DNA of 64,000 bases from Anticarsia gemmatalis (lineage: Eukaryota; Arthropoda; Insecta; Lepidoptera; Erebidae), in the NCBI RefSeq assembly GCF_050436995.1, contig NC_134745.1:13764001-13828000 (forward strand), written 5' to 3'. A program made the translations under genes and the position numbers. Below, one piece after another: positions 1 through 11,685 of the stretch; the stretch's first letter is position 1; each line of letters starts with the position of its first letter. The notes under the pieces are model-generated. The model was not told where the DNA came from, made no database searches, and worked only from the letters and a program-made list of their open reading frames with translations.

Positions 1-98
1 ATCAATCATTTTCCAATAATGTAAAATGTAGTATCCCCTTCCTAATACAATCGTAAAAACGATACTTATACGAAAAATTAAATTTAATAACAACTTAC

Positions 99-1668
99 GT
101 ATGATCCTGTCCGCAACAAACATCAATAATGTTTTCCTTGCCTAATTTCTTGATGTTATGAGTCACCATACTTCCTTTATACTCCTCATTAGGGTTGATC
201 TTACGTCCACACTGACCGTACGCATTGTTACCTAGAGTATAGACGCCTTCATTATCTGTGAGTATGGCTGTATGAGCGCGGCCTGCCGCTAGGCCTGTAA
301 TCTGAAAAAACAACCAAGCTTCACAGTAACTGGCCATGTGAGATTGAGCGTACGGCACAATTTTTTAAGCGTGTCTACTGCGTCGAATTTTGAGCGCATG
401 GACTGTAAGAATCTGCCACTTTGTATTAGTTTCTGTAGGATTGGATATGCCGATATAGTGGACGTGGTACCATAGAAATTAATACTAAGCAACAAATCCT
501 TACGGTTCGAATGCTCGGATACCGACGCAGCTTAAAACAAACTCACAAAGAAATTATAATAATAAAAACAAAATAAACAAATAGTAGTTGTTGAAGTGTC
601 AGAAATAATCTTATTTAATTCACTGAATCATATAATCTACTACACTAACAATAAGTAACTCATTATCTACGTAATAATTATCATCATACCTTAGTTTCCA
701 AACTCTTATATGGCAAGTATATAGGTGAAGGGCTAAGCAGCATTTCAAGTGGGTGTCCGATCCTTGGTGCATGGTACCCTATTTGAGAGTCTGTATTGAT
801 ACCTGTGCCAAACACTTTGTGCTGAGCCTCTGTCTTTATTGAAGCTACTGTGAAGCCATAGCCTGTTGCTACGTGACTTACCTGTAAATACATAAACATA
901 GTTTGGAAATAGATACCAAGGAATGGCATTGAGGGGAGTTATGCAATTTAGGCAGACGTGTGACAGTAAAAAAGGGATTTATTTTTAGAAAAATATACAT
1001 ATTTTGTTAATGGAATTATAAACTTATTATTTTTTATCACCTAAAGTAAAAAGAAACTTACAGAAAGAACTGTCACAAGGTATTTTTTCACAAATATTGA
1101 ACTGTTCATCAGAAAACAGACATTCAGTATCAAAATAGTAATCTATACTAATATTAAGTATAATCCAATTTCATTAACAACTTCTTAAAAATATTTATGT
1201 AGTTAACTCACATCAAATCTCTCAGCAAAAGCTGACCGCATGGGATGCCAGCACAAAGTAAAATCTTTCCGATATTGTTTTCTTCCTTTCTTGCCACTCG
1301 GCAAATGAATTCCAAGAGCGCCTGTCTCAGCCAGACCCCATACGTACATACGACGATCAGAACTTTTACTCACTGGGTATTGGAAAACTGAAATAAAAAA
1401 TTATAATTTATTTTTTAACTCTGCACTGCATCTTTTGGCTTTAGTAATAACTCTCTTCTTACATTAAACTGGGCTGTCATTAAATACTTTATCCTAAAAT
1501 GAACTTGAAGCAATATAAGTTACGTAAATAACTAATTTAAATGAACTATTTACTTGGTAGAGATTCTTCTTCATCAGGATCAGGTATTTTCTTCTTTGTT
1601 GTCGCGTATAGACGGTTTCCAAGAACACTTGGTGTTCTGCACCGTAATAACACTTTTACAGCATTCAT
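99..1668 (-). CDS. RCC1L: RCC1-like mitochondrial protein, N-terminal part (RCC1L/WBSCR16 type)
   Basis: Four coding exons are visible, in order 1668-1554, 1387-1212, 881-690 and 301-99, joined by GT-AG introns with matching phases (38 codons+1, then phase 0, 0 and 2); the gene runs off the left edge. About 228 residues can be read. The start MNAVKVLLRCRTPSVL is basic and hydroxylated, as expected for a mitochondrial presequence. RCC1-type repeat motifs follow: MYVWGLAETGALG, VFGTGINTDSQIGYH, and GRAHTAILTDNEGVYTLGNN with YGQCGRK, which resemble vertebrate RCC1L closely. In vertebrates RCC1L is a seven-bladed propeller protein linked to mitochondrial ribosome assembly and mitochondrial fusion; the role here is inferred from family. 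The upstream neighbour is ZW10 in the same direction, about 860 bp away. Confidence 0.88.
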
Positions 1669-2531
1669 TTTAGCGTAACTCTATAGCATTTTCTATTTAT
1701 TATTGTCGTTAATTTATTAATTTAGAGGTTAAGTGCGACTGCTATTTGACATTTGCAGTAACATTCGTTTCATTTTACGCAAGCATATTTTGTAGTAACA
1801 TATCACGATGAACGGAATGCAATATGGACTGGATTCTTAATTGGATTAAAGCACGATTGAAGTAATTATACGGCGGAAAATACGGAATTTGGATGCGCGT
1901 ACTCTTTGATGAAAACTTACATTTCATAGTAGATTAGTAATATAGTTCCTAATCGGTGACATCAAAACGCTGGTTAAATATTTCTACTCTCTATAGTACA
2001 GCTGGTTCGTACAACAGCCATGCTCAAGTCTTGTCTACGTCTAGTTGCTTAAATTACTTAATTAACTAAAAAAAACTTAATTTGAAAAATTAAATTGATG
2101 CGGTAACCAAATGAAAAAGAATATATATCTTCCTTTCTCTACCGACAACCATATCTCCAGATTTGATGCTGGCATCAGCCGTGGCCTGCAACTATTAAAT
2201 TGGAGAATGGAAATGATTCGACGAAGGAGGGAAGGATACTTAGGGATAAGACGTGATACTGATAAATAAAAGTCATGTGTTTTTGGCCATCTCCTTAGTA
2301 ATTTAAATTCTTATTATCAAATTATCTTGTGATACTCCATATTTCTAATTTTAAACATGTTTTAAACAAATTTTGGTAATGTTAAACACGAAATGTATGT
2401 TATAATTTACAAACTATTTTATATCTATAAATAAAAAACAGTAATAAATAAAAATGCACAACAACGACCATATAACACCTTTTAATACACGAGTATTAGA
2501 GAAATTAGTGAAGTCAGACGTACAAGAATAA
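1669..2531. other. Intergenic space between RCC1L start and ZW10 end
   Basis: AT-rich DNA of about 860 bp that should hold the RCC1L promoter and 5' UTR (right after 1668) and the ZW10 3' UTR (below 2532). No coding potential, repeat or clear core-promoter motif was recognised. Confidence 0.5.
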
Positions 2532-5500
2532 TTATTTTATTTTCGACAGCAAGTTGGCACGCATTTGCGTGTTTTGGAACAGGGCCTTGATGAGACTGCG
2601 TATTTCTTCAGTGCGTAGGTGAACGGCGATGGGTCCTGTGCCGTCCTTCCAGCGAGTTTCGATCTCCTTTAAGGAACTGCTAAGCATGAAGATCAGCTCT
2701 TGGAGCTTGATCCATGATTGGACGTTTTGTTCTATATCCGATTGATCCTGGGAAGACACACAACATAGTATGAATTAAAAAGCATAAAAATAAAGTCCCT
2801 TGCAGCGTAAGTCTGTCTGTTTGTGTTTTACTCTAAAACTACTAAACAAATTTTGATGCGATTTTGACTAATAATCACGAGGAAATAGTAATTCATTATG
2901 ATCATTTTTGCACTGGGAGGCATCATATTATGATTCTTTAACACATACCTACGATTTGAAAATTCATAGTTTAGTGGTAAATTACATATCTATGTGAGAC
3001 TAATATGACTGAAATATGTAATGTCCTGAATCGCAGCAGGTCATAGGAAGTAACAGCTTTTTCTTTACATACCTGGAACAGGTGTGGAGCCTTCTGTACG
3101 ACAATTTTGTACATCTCAGCGAGTTGCGACGCCATCACCGAGGAGATATCCTCCACAGTGCACACGCGGTGAATCAGCTCCTCCACGAACATGTTCACTA
3201 GTGTTGCCATCAATCTGTAAGTTACAATGAAGTGTTGCTAGTTGAATTATTTAAAAATAGTTAAAGAAACTAGACCAAAGTAAATCTTTAGCTTAGCATA
3301 TCATAGCTATAGCATGAAAGTATCCACTTTCGTCTGTCAAAAAAAAATACATAAAATCTTTTCCTCGGATATAATCCATTCCTTTCACCAATTTCATTTA
3401 AATCGATTTAGCCGTTTAGGCGTTAAAGCGTAAAAAGAAACACTAGTTAGCAGCAGATTACCTTATAACAAAGCTAACTAACGATAAGAATGACAGAATT
3501 AATTTCTAATAAAGGAATTAGAGTAGGTTTTTTTTATTTTATAAGTTGTTAACATATTAGGTTGGGGTAAAAATCTTTTCTCTACACAAAAAAGCTCAAT
3601 ATTTGGGTACCTCACGAGCTCACTGAAAGAAACCTAATGAACCGTGTACTCATTCGTGATTCTTGAAGCCAAAGAGATTTACAAGTTTATAAATACCATA
3701 ATGCGAAAACACTTTTTCCCCGACGAAATATAATGAAAAATCTTAGCTATCACAATGTATGTAACTTACTTGACAAACACATTCTTAGGGAACACTCCGA
3801 TCCATACATTCTTGAGTAAATGCAGTTGCCTGAGGCACTGTCGCACGGCTGCCTCTGCGTTTCCACTCAGCTCATCCTTCACAACAATGCAGTTCAGATC
3901 TGGAACAAATAATCATAGATAAATGTAGTATCATAAGGGGACTAAAATGTTTACGCGTTATTTCTTTTGGACGTAAACCAACTGTCTACAAAACTGTGTT
4001 AAGAACTTTATAACTTTATCCTTACATGTTACACAAAACCATTTCAAGATGAATGTTTCCTAAATATGCCGTAATATCAACCCAAATCACCAGAGCTACA
4101 CTGTTAGAACCAATAGAATTGCGTAGAAATTGCACTGCTCTGTCTTTCATTAGTCTGAGGTGGCATTAAGATTTTTTGTATATAGGTAGGTACTTAAATA
4201 ACACAAAACTTACCAGAAGATCGAATATTGTCCAAGATCTGTTTCCTCTGCTGCTGCATGTGTATAGTGAGATGCTTGTACCCGAGGTCTCGCAGCTTCT
4301 GCACGAGGTCCACGAAGCTGATGGGGTAGTCCAGCTCGCGGCCCTCCATGAGGGTCAGCCACTTGTCACCGAAGGTCTGCAGGTTGTGCGCTAGGTACAT
4401 GCAGTTGTTGTGGAATAGTGCTGGAAATATCAACAGGTGTTTGAGAACTGGGTGTATAGGATCTTTGGGTGTGCACGTTTATAGTACACAAGAAAAAAAG
4501 ACAGAAAAGGAATGCCACTTTACGAATTTATCGCATCTAAAGTTAACATATAATACAAATACGCTTTGAATAAAAGATTTTAGTGTAGACAGTAGACTAT
4601 AAATTGAGTATACTTATTTTTTCCTCATTTCACTTATTCCAGTAATGCATAACCACAGGTAAATAGAAAAATACAATTGCTACAGCAATAAATCATAGAC
4701 TTACCAACATACTGTGGAATGGTTTGCAAATAGTTCTCATGGTGGTAAGGCACCACACTGTCGTACAGCTCGAACACCAGCCTAGTAGTGTTGTACAGCT
4801 TCTTGCACACCACGTCCGAGCACTGCACCGCTTGCTCCATCATCACATACACCAGGTCTAACAACTCTTGAGCAGTCTTAGATATCATACACCTCGGGAA
4901 ATAGAACAAACTCTTTGGAATCGTCTTATCCAATATCCCCAAAGCTCCAGCCTCATCAACCTCAGCCTTAGCATCACCCGTCTCCGGTATACTCTCCACC
5001 CCAATAGACATGGTGGCGCTCAAATCCTTCAGCATTATATTCCTTGCTGTCTCCAAAAAGTACTGGCTAGACTTATTAGCGAATAAAACATCAATATTAT
5101 TGACATACTGTAAAATAGAGAACTTCTCAGTAAAGAACTTGACTAAGACTAGAAAATTCTGAAACCCCTCTATCTCTGAGGTTATTCTACCGTAAGTCTG
5201 TAGCTCATTAATATTATTAGGGATAGTATCAATCAGACAATCTCTCTCCAGTATGGCACTGAACTCAGCGCCTATCTCCTTGCCAATCATCCGCATGATC
5301 GAAGTATCCCTCTTAAACTCAATATTTAGCTTATTATTGAGATAATGAAATAGTAATCTTAAATTTGATATGACCGCGTCATACTGCGGCCTATAATTTT
5401 CCTTATGCATAATCGTAATAGTCATAAGCTCATCAGTGGCATCATAGACCGTACAGTCATTATGAATAATTTTTACAAGTACTTCGTCTAGCAGAAAACG

Positions 5501-6199
5501 AGAGAACTCAGCCACTTTCTCTAATAGAATCTTACTTTTATCAAGTGCATTCAAAACATCAATTAATACCATATTATCTTCTATATTTAATGTAATGGTT
5601 ACAACTGTCTTGCGAGTACTGGCCTTTATATTCCAGGAGACCATACGAGTCCACTCTACACATAAATCATGACATAAACTGTCCCAAATCAGTTGTGCGG
5701 TGTGCTTAGTGTTTGAATACACATCAAGGTCTTTGAAACCTTCAGCGGGAACCTCAATGTATTGTAAAAGGTCATAGACGGCCTCCACAGCCCTGGTGAA
5801 ACTTTGAGCCTCTCGCCCATCATCAAACTCCTTCACATACTTGCCACACTGCACAACATCATAAACTATGTTGATAGCAAAGTGTATTTGTTGTAGTTCT
5901 TTGATCAGCTGGTTGCGGTTCTCTATGGAGCGTACGATTTCAGCCATGGTCTCTTCCTCAATCTCCTGCTTGCATGTTTGCATATCCTGGACCAATAGCT
6001 TACTTTCTTTACATAGCTGCGTACTTTCATCCAAAATTGCAGGTATATCATAATCTGTGGTGTTCAAATACGACTTCAAGTCAATTTTTAATTGTTCTAT
6101 TTCTTTGGATATGAGAGGTATTTTCTCTGAGGGTTTCCAGTTTGACTCATTGCTGCCGAAGATGTCTTCCAAAACTTTGTTAATGTCGTACTGCTCCAT
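2532..6199 (-). CDS. Zw10: ZW10 kinetochore / ER tethering protein
   Basis: Five coding exons: 6199-4705, 4420-4214, 3899-3770, 3214-3073 and 2747-2532, phases 1,1,2,0, giving 729 residues, close to the fly and human lengths. The C-terminal half matches ZW10 strongly: FHNNCMYLAHNLQTFG in exon 2, FPRCMISKTAQELLDLVY late in exon 1, ISFVDLVQKLRDLGYKHL in exon 2, and the final SLIKALFQNTQMRANLLSKIK type ending. In animals ZW10 is part of the RZZ complex (Rod-Zw10-Zwilch), which brings dynein and Mad1-Mad2 to unattached kinetochores, and of the NRZ/Dsl1 tether for Golgi-to-ER vesicles. The start at 6199 is the first ATG in this frame; an in-frame TAA lies at 6313-6311. That ATG is one nucleotide after the stop of the POLR1D-like frame, so the two may share an mRNA. 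Introns 1-4 contain nothing recognised beyond degenerate AT-rich sequence. Confidence 0.93.
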
Positions 6200-6200
6200 T

Positions 6201-6850
6201 TTAATTTTTTCGTTTAGATCTATCTTTTTTAATTGAAGGCTCTGGGTGTCTGTCACGGGTGGGTGATTTGTGCGAGTGCCGACTTGGTCTCGAATGATAC
6301 TTGTTAGATGTTACAGCATTTCTGAGTGTGTTCACTAGGAAACGCTTGTTAGTTTTGGCTTGAGGAGCTCTGATCCAGCCCGAGGGACCAACGATTTCGG
6401 CTCGAGCGGCGCCCTGCACAGCTTCACGCAGAAGTTCCTCAACAGCTAATCTAAAAAGAATTTGTTTTCTCTTAAGTGTCTAAACATTGACATACATGCA
6501 CATATGCACAGCTCAGCTTTACAATATAACACGTAAAATCATAAACAATCAGATATAGCAGTGCAAGTACAAAATAATGTGCAATTAAAATCATAATGGT
6601 ACCGGATAACGAGTGAAACAGGTAGTTGCATAGCAATATGTTTATAAAAACATGAGACAAGAATATATTATCATTTGTATCGGTTTTGATTGCAATCTGT
6701 TGCGTCTAATGTATACTTAAGTAATTTGGAACAATATTTCCATATTTTTTATTATATTTGTGAATAAATGAGGGAAACGCACTTTTCTAGGGCTTCGTCA
6801 TCTAAAGGTTCTTTTTCGGGTTTATTGGTAACATCTTCTTTCTCTGTCAT
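6201..6850 (-). CDS. POLR1D-like protein (related to vertebrate POLR1D isoform 2)
   Basis: Two coding exons, 6850-6783 and 6450-6201 (phase 2 junction), encode 105 residues. The conserved block AVEELLREAVQGAARAEIVG and the following GWIRAPQAKTNKRFL correspond to the alternative C-terminal part of vertebrate POLR1D isoform 2, not to the RPAC2 subunit fold of isoform 1. The exon junction falls just before AVEELL, as in the vertebrate gene where the isoforms share their first exon; here no RPAC2 part is seen, so this looks like a stand-alone gene. The tail is rich in His, Ser, Arg and Lys (RHSHKSPTRDRHPEP, ending KKDRSKRKN), suggesting a nuclear or RNA-related setting, but the function is not established. 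The stop codon is one nucleotide before the ZW10 ATG. SSR2 lies divergently on the other side. Confidence 0.85.
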
Positions 6851-7519
6851 AGTTTACACTACTACTATGATAAATAATACTACGACACTAACACATAAAT
6901 AAGGTTTACACTGTAATAGATCAGAAATTCTCGTAGAAATCCATTTTCAATAAAATTTCAACCTACGAGAAAACAAACACGTATTTTTTGACAGATGGGT
7001 GCATTTTATTGCATGCATGGTCTGCGTTCAAATTCGAACGCGGTACAAACATATAAGATGTTGAACAGGTTTTAATTAAAATTGTGCAAAATAATTTTGT
7101 TAATATTCACATTCTATTTAAATAATAGATTTATTATAGAAAAACTTAGAAATAACTCAGCATAAGTAAATATAAACGGAGAAAGTACAGAACGCAACCG
7201 TAACTGTACTTAAAAATTTTCAACTGGCAATCCTTTTGAATGCGTGGAGTGAAACGTCAGCCACGTACGACCGTCTGTCACCGATTGTCTGCTGCGTTAT
7301 CCAAGTCTCTCATTTAGTTGTTTAATAATAAGCATAAAATAAGGTAAGTGAACGTAATTTTCGTCTTAAAATTAAGTTTGTTATAACACTAATCATTATC
7401 TAAACAGATTTATATTGAAAAGAGCTACTTTCATTCAAAATTATCAAGTAGAAATACCTTCAATCTGTAACCTATTTTAGTGCCAAAATTAATCTGTGAA
7501 TTCTCGGTTTTCAGACACA
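6851..7519. promoter_or_regulatory. Divergent promoter region of POLR1D-like/ZW10 and SSR2, with SSR2 leader exon
   Basis: The start codons of POLR1D-like (6850, minus) and SSR2 (7520, plus) are 669 bp apart. A good donor site at 7343/7344 (AAG|GTAAGTG) and an acceptor at 7514 (TTTTCAG) indicate a non-coding first exon of SSR2 ending at 7343, with its transcription start probably near 7250-7320. A shared bidirectional promoter is inferred; no TATA box was recognised. Confidence 0.55.
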
Positions 7520-9441
7520 ATGAGCGCGAAGCTGTTGTCCCTAATCCTCATTATCGCCACTGCGGTGACAGCCGAAGATGAACCGGCGATCGCCAGGTTG
7601 CTTGTTTCCAAGCAAGTGTTGAACAAATACTTGGTAGAGAATATGGATATTTTGGTGAAATATACGTTGTTTAACGTTGGTACTGCGCCCGCTGTTGATG
7701 TTAAGCTTGTAGATAACGGTTTCCACCCTGAGGTGTTCACGGTAGTTGGTGGACAGCTGTCGGCGCAGATCGACAGGATCCCGCCGCAGACCAACGTGTC
7801 TCACGTCGTGACAGTGCGCTCCAACAGATACGGTTACTTCAACTTCACCTCGGCTGAAGTCACCTACAAAGCCAGTGAAGACGCCGCTGAGGTGAGTGTC
7901 CTACCACTTTCACTTTACATTTTATGTTCCCGATACCATTTTAATCTTTCTTGACTTACCATTCAATTGTAATATGTTTTTACTGGAAAGAAACTAGCTA
8001 GGGTTGTCTTTTTAATATAGCAGATTATCACACCAGCTGTGTATTATAAAACATAAACTTATACTTATTGGATCTGCAGTTTATTTTCATTCTTACTGTG
8101 CTTGTTCCTGTAAAAGTAAAATATGATTTGTGATCTAGTTAGAATCCAATAAGAAATCTTGTATGAAATATAACAATTATTATAACTTTGAGGGTTGAGA
8201 ATAACATGTAGTTGCTAGTTGCATTCATACATTTGTGAATTCAAAATAGATTAAAATTAAACATGTTTTGGTATTTTGTAGCTTTTTTATAATGTTCAAG
8301 CAAGGCAGGCCAAGTGCATTTAATTTTGGTGAATGTAAATGATATGTTTTTATGCTCATCATTGTATGTTTGTATCATTATAAACTTTTAGACAAATTAT
8401 TAGTATCTAGTAGGTTTACCCTCTTATTCATAAACCTATTTTAGTTAACAAGCTGCTATATTAAGTTTTCTCTTTTCATTTCGCTCTGGAGTGAATAAGT
8501 CTTTCATAACTTCATATATTTTTTTGAATAAGAGGTTATTTTATAGATATTAATAATGACATAAAATGAAGTTTAATGTACTAAACACTTACCAACCCAT
8601 CAATGTGTACATACAATTTTATATACTCATTGAGAATTTTAAATAAATTCTCATGGTAGAGGTAGGCAGAGTCTACAGAACCACTTAGTACAATCCTTAC
8701 AATCTTTCCTTGGTTCATTTGTATCCATATTGCTGTATGATTACTAGAATACTTTGCAAAGTTGTTTATTTATACAAAAATAAATAAAAGGAGACACTAT
8801 AAAAGTACCCCATATTTCAGTTCAAGGAAAATTAGGTGAAGCGATTGAATATTATCAATTCCCTAGTGAAAAAAGTTATCATTGCTGATAATCCCATTGC
8901 ATTTGGTGTCATTCACATAGATTTCCCAGTATAGTTCAATGTTCGAAAACATTATTAGAACAATTATTTTTCTGTTAAATAAACTTAAAACAAAAATAAA
9001 ATTGGTTACAATTTCAGTTTAAATTTACAAAATATTCTCCTTTCACTTTTATACTCTTGCCTGACTTAAAACATGTTTTTTTTTTTTTCATATTTCATGA
9101 ACAGTTGTAAAAAACGTTAACAAATAGAGTATAGTTATTTTACTCTTAAATTTGTACTTACCTACTGAATTTCATCAAAATAAACTGACATCCAAAATTA
9201 TACTTACCATTATCTAAAACAATATTTTTATCTATTTCAGGTCCAGCACTCAATCAGCAGCTCGCCTGGAGAGGGCGCCATCGTCGCATTCAAAGACTAC
9301 GACCGTAAATTCTCCTCCCACATCCTCGACTGGGCTGCCTTCGCCGTCATGACCCTCCCCTCTCTAGCCATCCCCTTCGGCCTCTGGTACTCCTCCAAGA
9401 GCAAATATGAAAAACTAACTAAACCTAAGAAGTCCCATTAA
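7520..9441 (+). CDS. SSR2: Translocon-associated protein subunit beta (TRAP-beta, SSR2)
   Basis: Two coding exons, 7520-7891 and 9241-9441 (phase 0), give 190 residues, near the usual family length of about 183. Residues 1-18 form a signal peptide (MSAKLLSLILIIATAVTA). The lumenal part holds the family pattern (FNVGTAPAVDVKL, NRYGYFNFTSAEVTY) and two N-glycosylation sequons, N92-V-S and N108-F-T. One membrane segment is at about 155-174 (WAAFAVMTLPSLAIPFGLWY), followed by a short basic cytosolic tail ending KPKKSH. TRAP is a heterotetramer beside the Sec61 channel in the ER that helps insertion and glycosylation of some proteins. A non-coding leader exon ends at 7343. The 1.35-kb second intron (7892-9240) shows no feature. 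Confidence 0.95.
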
Positions 9442-9542
9442 GTTTAGGTAGTTGTTAATAAATTAGATGACTACTAATATTGCATGTTTTGAAGTATTTT
9501 TTTAAAACCAATAATGAAATAATTATGTATCTGAAATGTGTG

Positions 9543-9548
9543 AATAAA
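9543..9548 (+). terminator. Poly(A) signal of SSR2
   Basis: AATAAA about 100 nt after the SSR2 stop; a second AATAAA at 9686-9691 followed by a T-rich stretch could be an alternative distal site. Confidence 0.6.
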
Positions 9549-9762
9549 GTGCATGTGCAATGGCAACATTTTTTGTTGCTATATTAAAAAAGTTTGTAAT
9601 TTGTAAGCTTGCAACATTAGCAGTGATCTATCTCACCCCATTAGTTATTACATCAACACCTTTGTTAATATTAATTTATATGAACAATAAAAACTTTTTA
9701 TAAGTTTCACTGTTTTTATTTTACTTATTTATTACATGACAAGATCATCTCGTACTAGTTAA

Positions 9763-9905
9763 ACGCACCAGTTTTGTAGACAGTTGAGCTCACCAGTCAA
9801 TAGATTTGTGGCCTATGTGGGTTAAGCAGCCCTTGGCGCAGTCATTCTGTGACGGGTGACTTCTCAGTGGTATTTCAACTGTGCGTCTTCGTGCTTCAGT
9901 AGGTA
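9763..9905 (-). repeat. Interspersed repeat, family C (partial copy)
   Basis: The reverse complement matches part of the repeats at 14021-14260 and 43161-43343 through shared blocks such as CAGTTGAAATACCACT, GTCACCC and TGACTGCGCCAA. It is the 3'-proximal half of the family consensus. The family class is not known; it has no coding potential and could be a SINE or MITE. Confidence 0.6.
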
Positions 9906-10329
9906 CCGATTGTTATTGATGAAGGAAACAGCCATGGCATAACATGGCTTTAAGACTTTTGGTTGAACATTTTTAAAACTTGATTGACCACTAACCCTGC
10001 TATAAAATCAAATCCCTAAAGATCCTTCCTTACGTTACATTATACACGAAAAGATTAATGAATAGCTAGATAAAAACGTACCAACAATCCCACTGAAGGA
10101 AATCACAAATTTCTCTAGACTACTAGTGATCCTACACTTGGTATGTAGGTACTTGTTACACTCACATTTTTTTTACAATTCTGCCTTAAATCATATACTA
10201 TATATGAGTAACAACAACAGTGTAACGGATACTCAAATAATCTAGTAAGATCACATAATACTCAAAACTCATCCGTTGCACTTCGACCCATTGTATGGTG
10301 GAGACAGTACACCACATAGCAAACATATT

Positions 10330-10512
10330 CTGTTTTCTTTAACCTTTCTCAACCTTGCACTATCTGGCGCTGCGCCACAAGTGCACTTTATTGTTTTTTT
10401 ACCTTTTACATACATACGTAAAATCACGCCTTCTGCCCTGCTAGGCAGAGACCAGAAAACGTCACTTGGTACGATTCCTTTCTGTAAGACATCACAGATA
10501 GACCTTTTATTC
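10330..10512. repeat. Possible interspersed repeat, family D
   Basis: Contains CTGCCCTGCTAGGCAGAGACC and ACTTGGTACGATTCCTTTCT; a similar but diverged arrangement (cggtacgatctttacagac) occurs at 41740-41900. The open frame here (10514-10269, minus) matches no family I know and looks like repeat sequence, not a gene. Confidence 0.3.
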
Positions 10513-11220
10513 ATTATTTTATTTTATTATATCCGTTTCCATGATCGTTTAAAAAAAATGTTATGCTAGGTGAATTAAATAACTTAAATGGCCGCTAGAT
10601 GGCGTTGTATAAATTAATTAGAACATTGAATCAATGATGCATGCAGTTGACTTTTATCAACACAGGCACAAGTAAGCAATGATTCAGGCTACGAAGTAAT
10701 ATGATTCCACATCTTGTGTCGTGATAACGATTTCCTGCTACCAAATAATATAATATGCATTCAAATAAATACATAAAATTTATTGTTAAATAAATACTGA
10801 ATACCATTTGATAAAATATATAATAAACTAGTATTATGATAGGTACCTACCTAGTTTGCTCGTCATACTCTTTATATAGAGAAACGCATAGGTACCTAAC
10901 AAGGTCGTTAAAACACCAGTTCGATTTATTTGGATGTGGACTTTGTGGTGTAGCAATCAATAGCAATGTGGATTAGTATCTAATTTACATATATTATTTT
11001 GATCAGGCTGCCCGTATATTTTTCAACGCATTAATATTTACTGCAGTAACTTGAAGATACCGAACGGTTTTTTTAAACGAGGGTTTTTATAGTTTAGTAG
11101 TTGCTTATAAAATTATAGAATAAACAATAAACGCTATGTTTTGAGTGTACAGAAATAAAGGACAATTAAACCCGACTGATCTTAGTCTTCTAGAATTCAC
11201 ACAAATAATTGTAGACTTTA

Positions 11221-11292
11221 TTGTTTTACGCGGGAATCGAACCTAACACCTTTGCAACACCGACCGGGAGCCGGTCGATCCACAAACGAGAG
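11221..11292 (-). repeat. tRNA-derived SINE fragment
   Basis: Read on the minus strand it holds a Pol III B-box-like GGTTCGATTCCCGCG after a degenerate tRNA-like head. It resembles the B-box end of the SINE copies at 42221-42352 and 55253-55434, but the SINE body is missing. Confidence 0.45.
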
Positions 11293-11410
11293 GATAATAA
11301 TATATTATGCACTTATGTGTTCTATATTTATCCGCAACTGGTCAAAAATAAAACACCTATTACGTTTACAGGAAAACATCAAAAACATTGTTTTGAATAT
11401 TCGTCTAGTG

Positions 11411-11677
11411 TAGGGTTGCCATCCTCCGGGTTTCCCCGGATTTGTCCTAGTTTAGAGGGCATCCGGGGAGCGTCCGAGGAAGGTTTCATTTGTAGACCGG
11501 GTAACATGCACTATGCTCGCACACCACGATCAACCGACGAACCAAGTATATTCATCGTTCCCCCACACCTCCCGTCGCGGTTGCTCTCCTTGTTGTCATG
11601 TCCGGCTTTCGGACTCTAAAATCCGGGGTTTTCACGCGTCTTGTCCGGTTTTCCAAATTTTACAAATGGCAACCCTA
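11411..11677. mobile_element. hAT-type MITE, 267 bp
   Basis: Ends are inverted repeats beginning TAGGGTTGCCAT and ending ATGGCAACCCTA. Flanks are an 8-bp near-duplication, GTCTAGTG (11403-11410) and GTCTATTG (11678-11685), one mismatch; 8-bp duplications are typical of hAT transposons. The inside is rich in TCCGG/CCGGG and has no transposase, so it is a non-autonomous copy. Confidence 0.75.
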
Positions 11678-11685
11678 GTCTATTG

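Noticed and set aside
2806..2895. Fragment like a non-LTR element (ACTACTAAACAAATTTTGATGCG) in ZW10 intron 4
   Set aside because: Looks like common moth repeat debris, but it is short and has no boundary or second copy here.
6200..6256. Longer ZW10 N-terminus starting at 6256
   Set aside because: The codon there is GTG, not ATG, and the added residues overlap the POLR1D-like coding end; the first ATG is at 6199.
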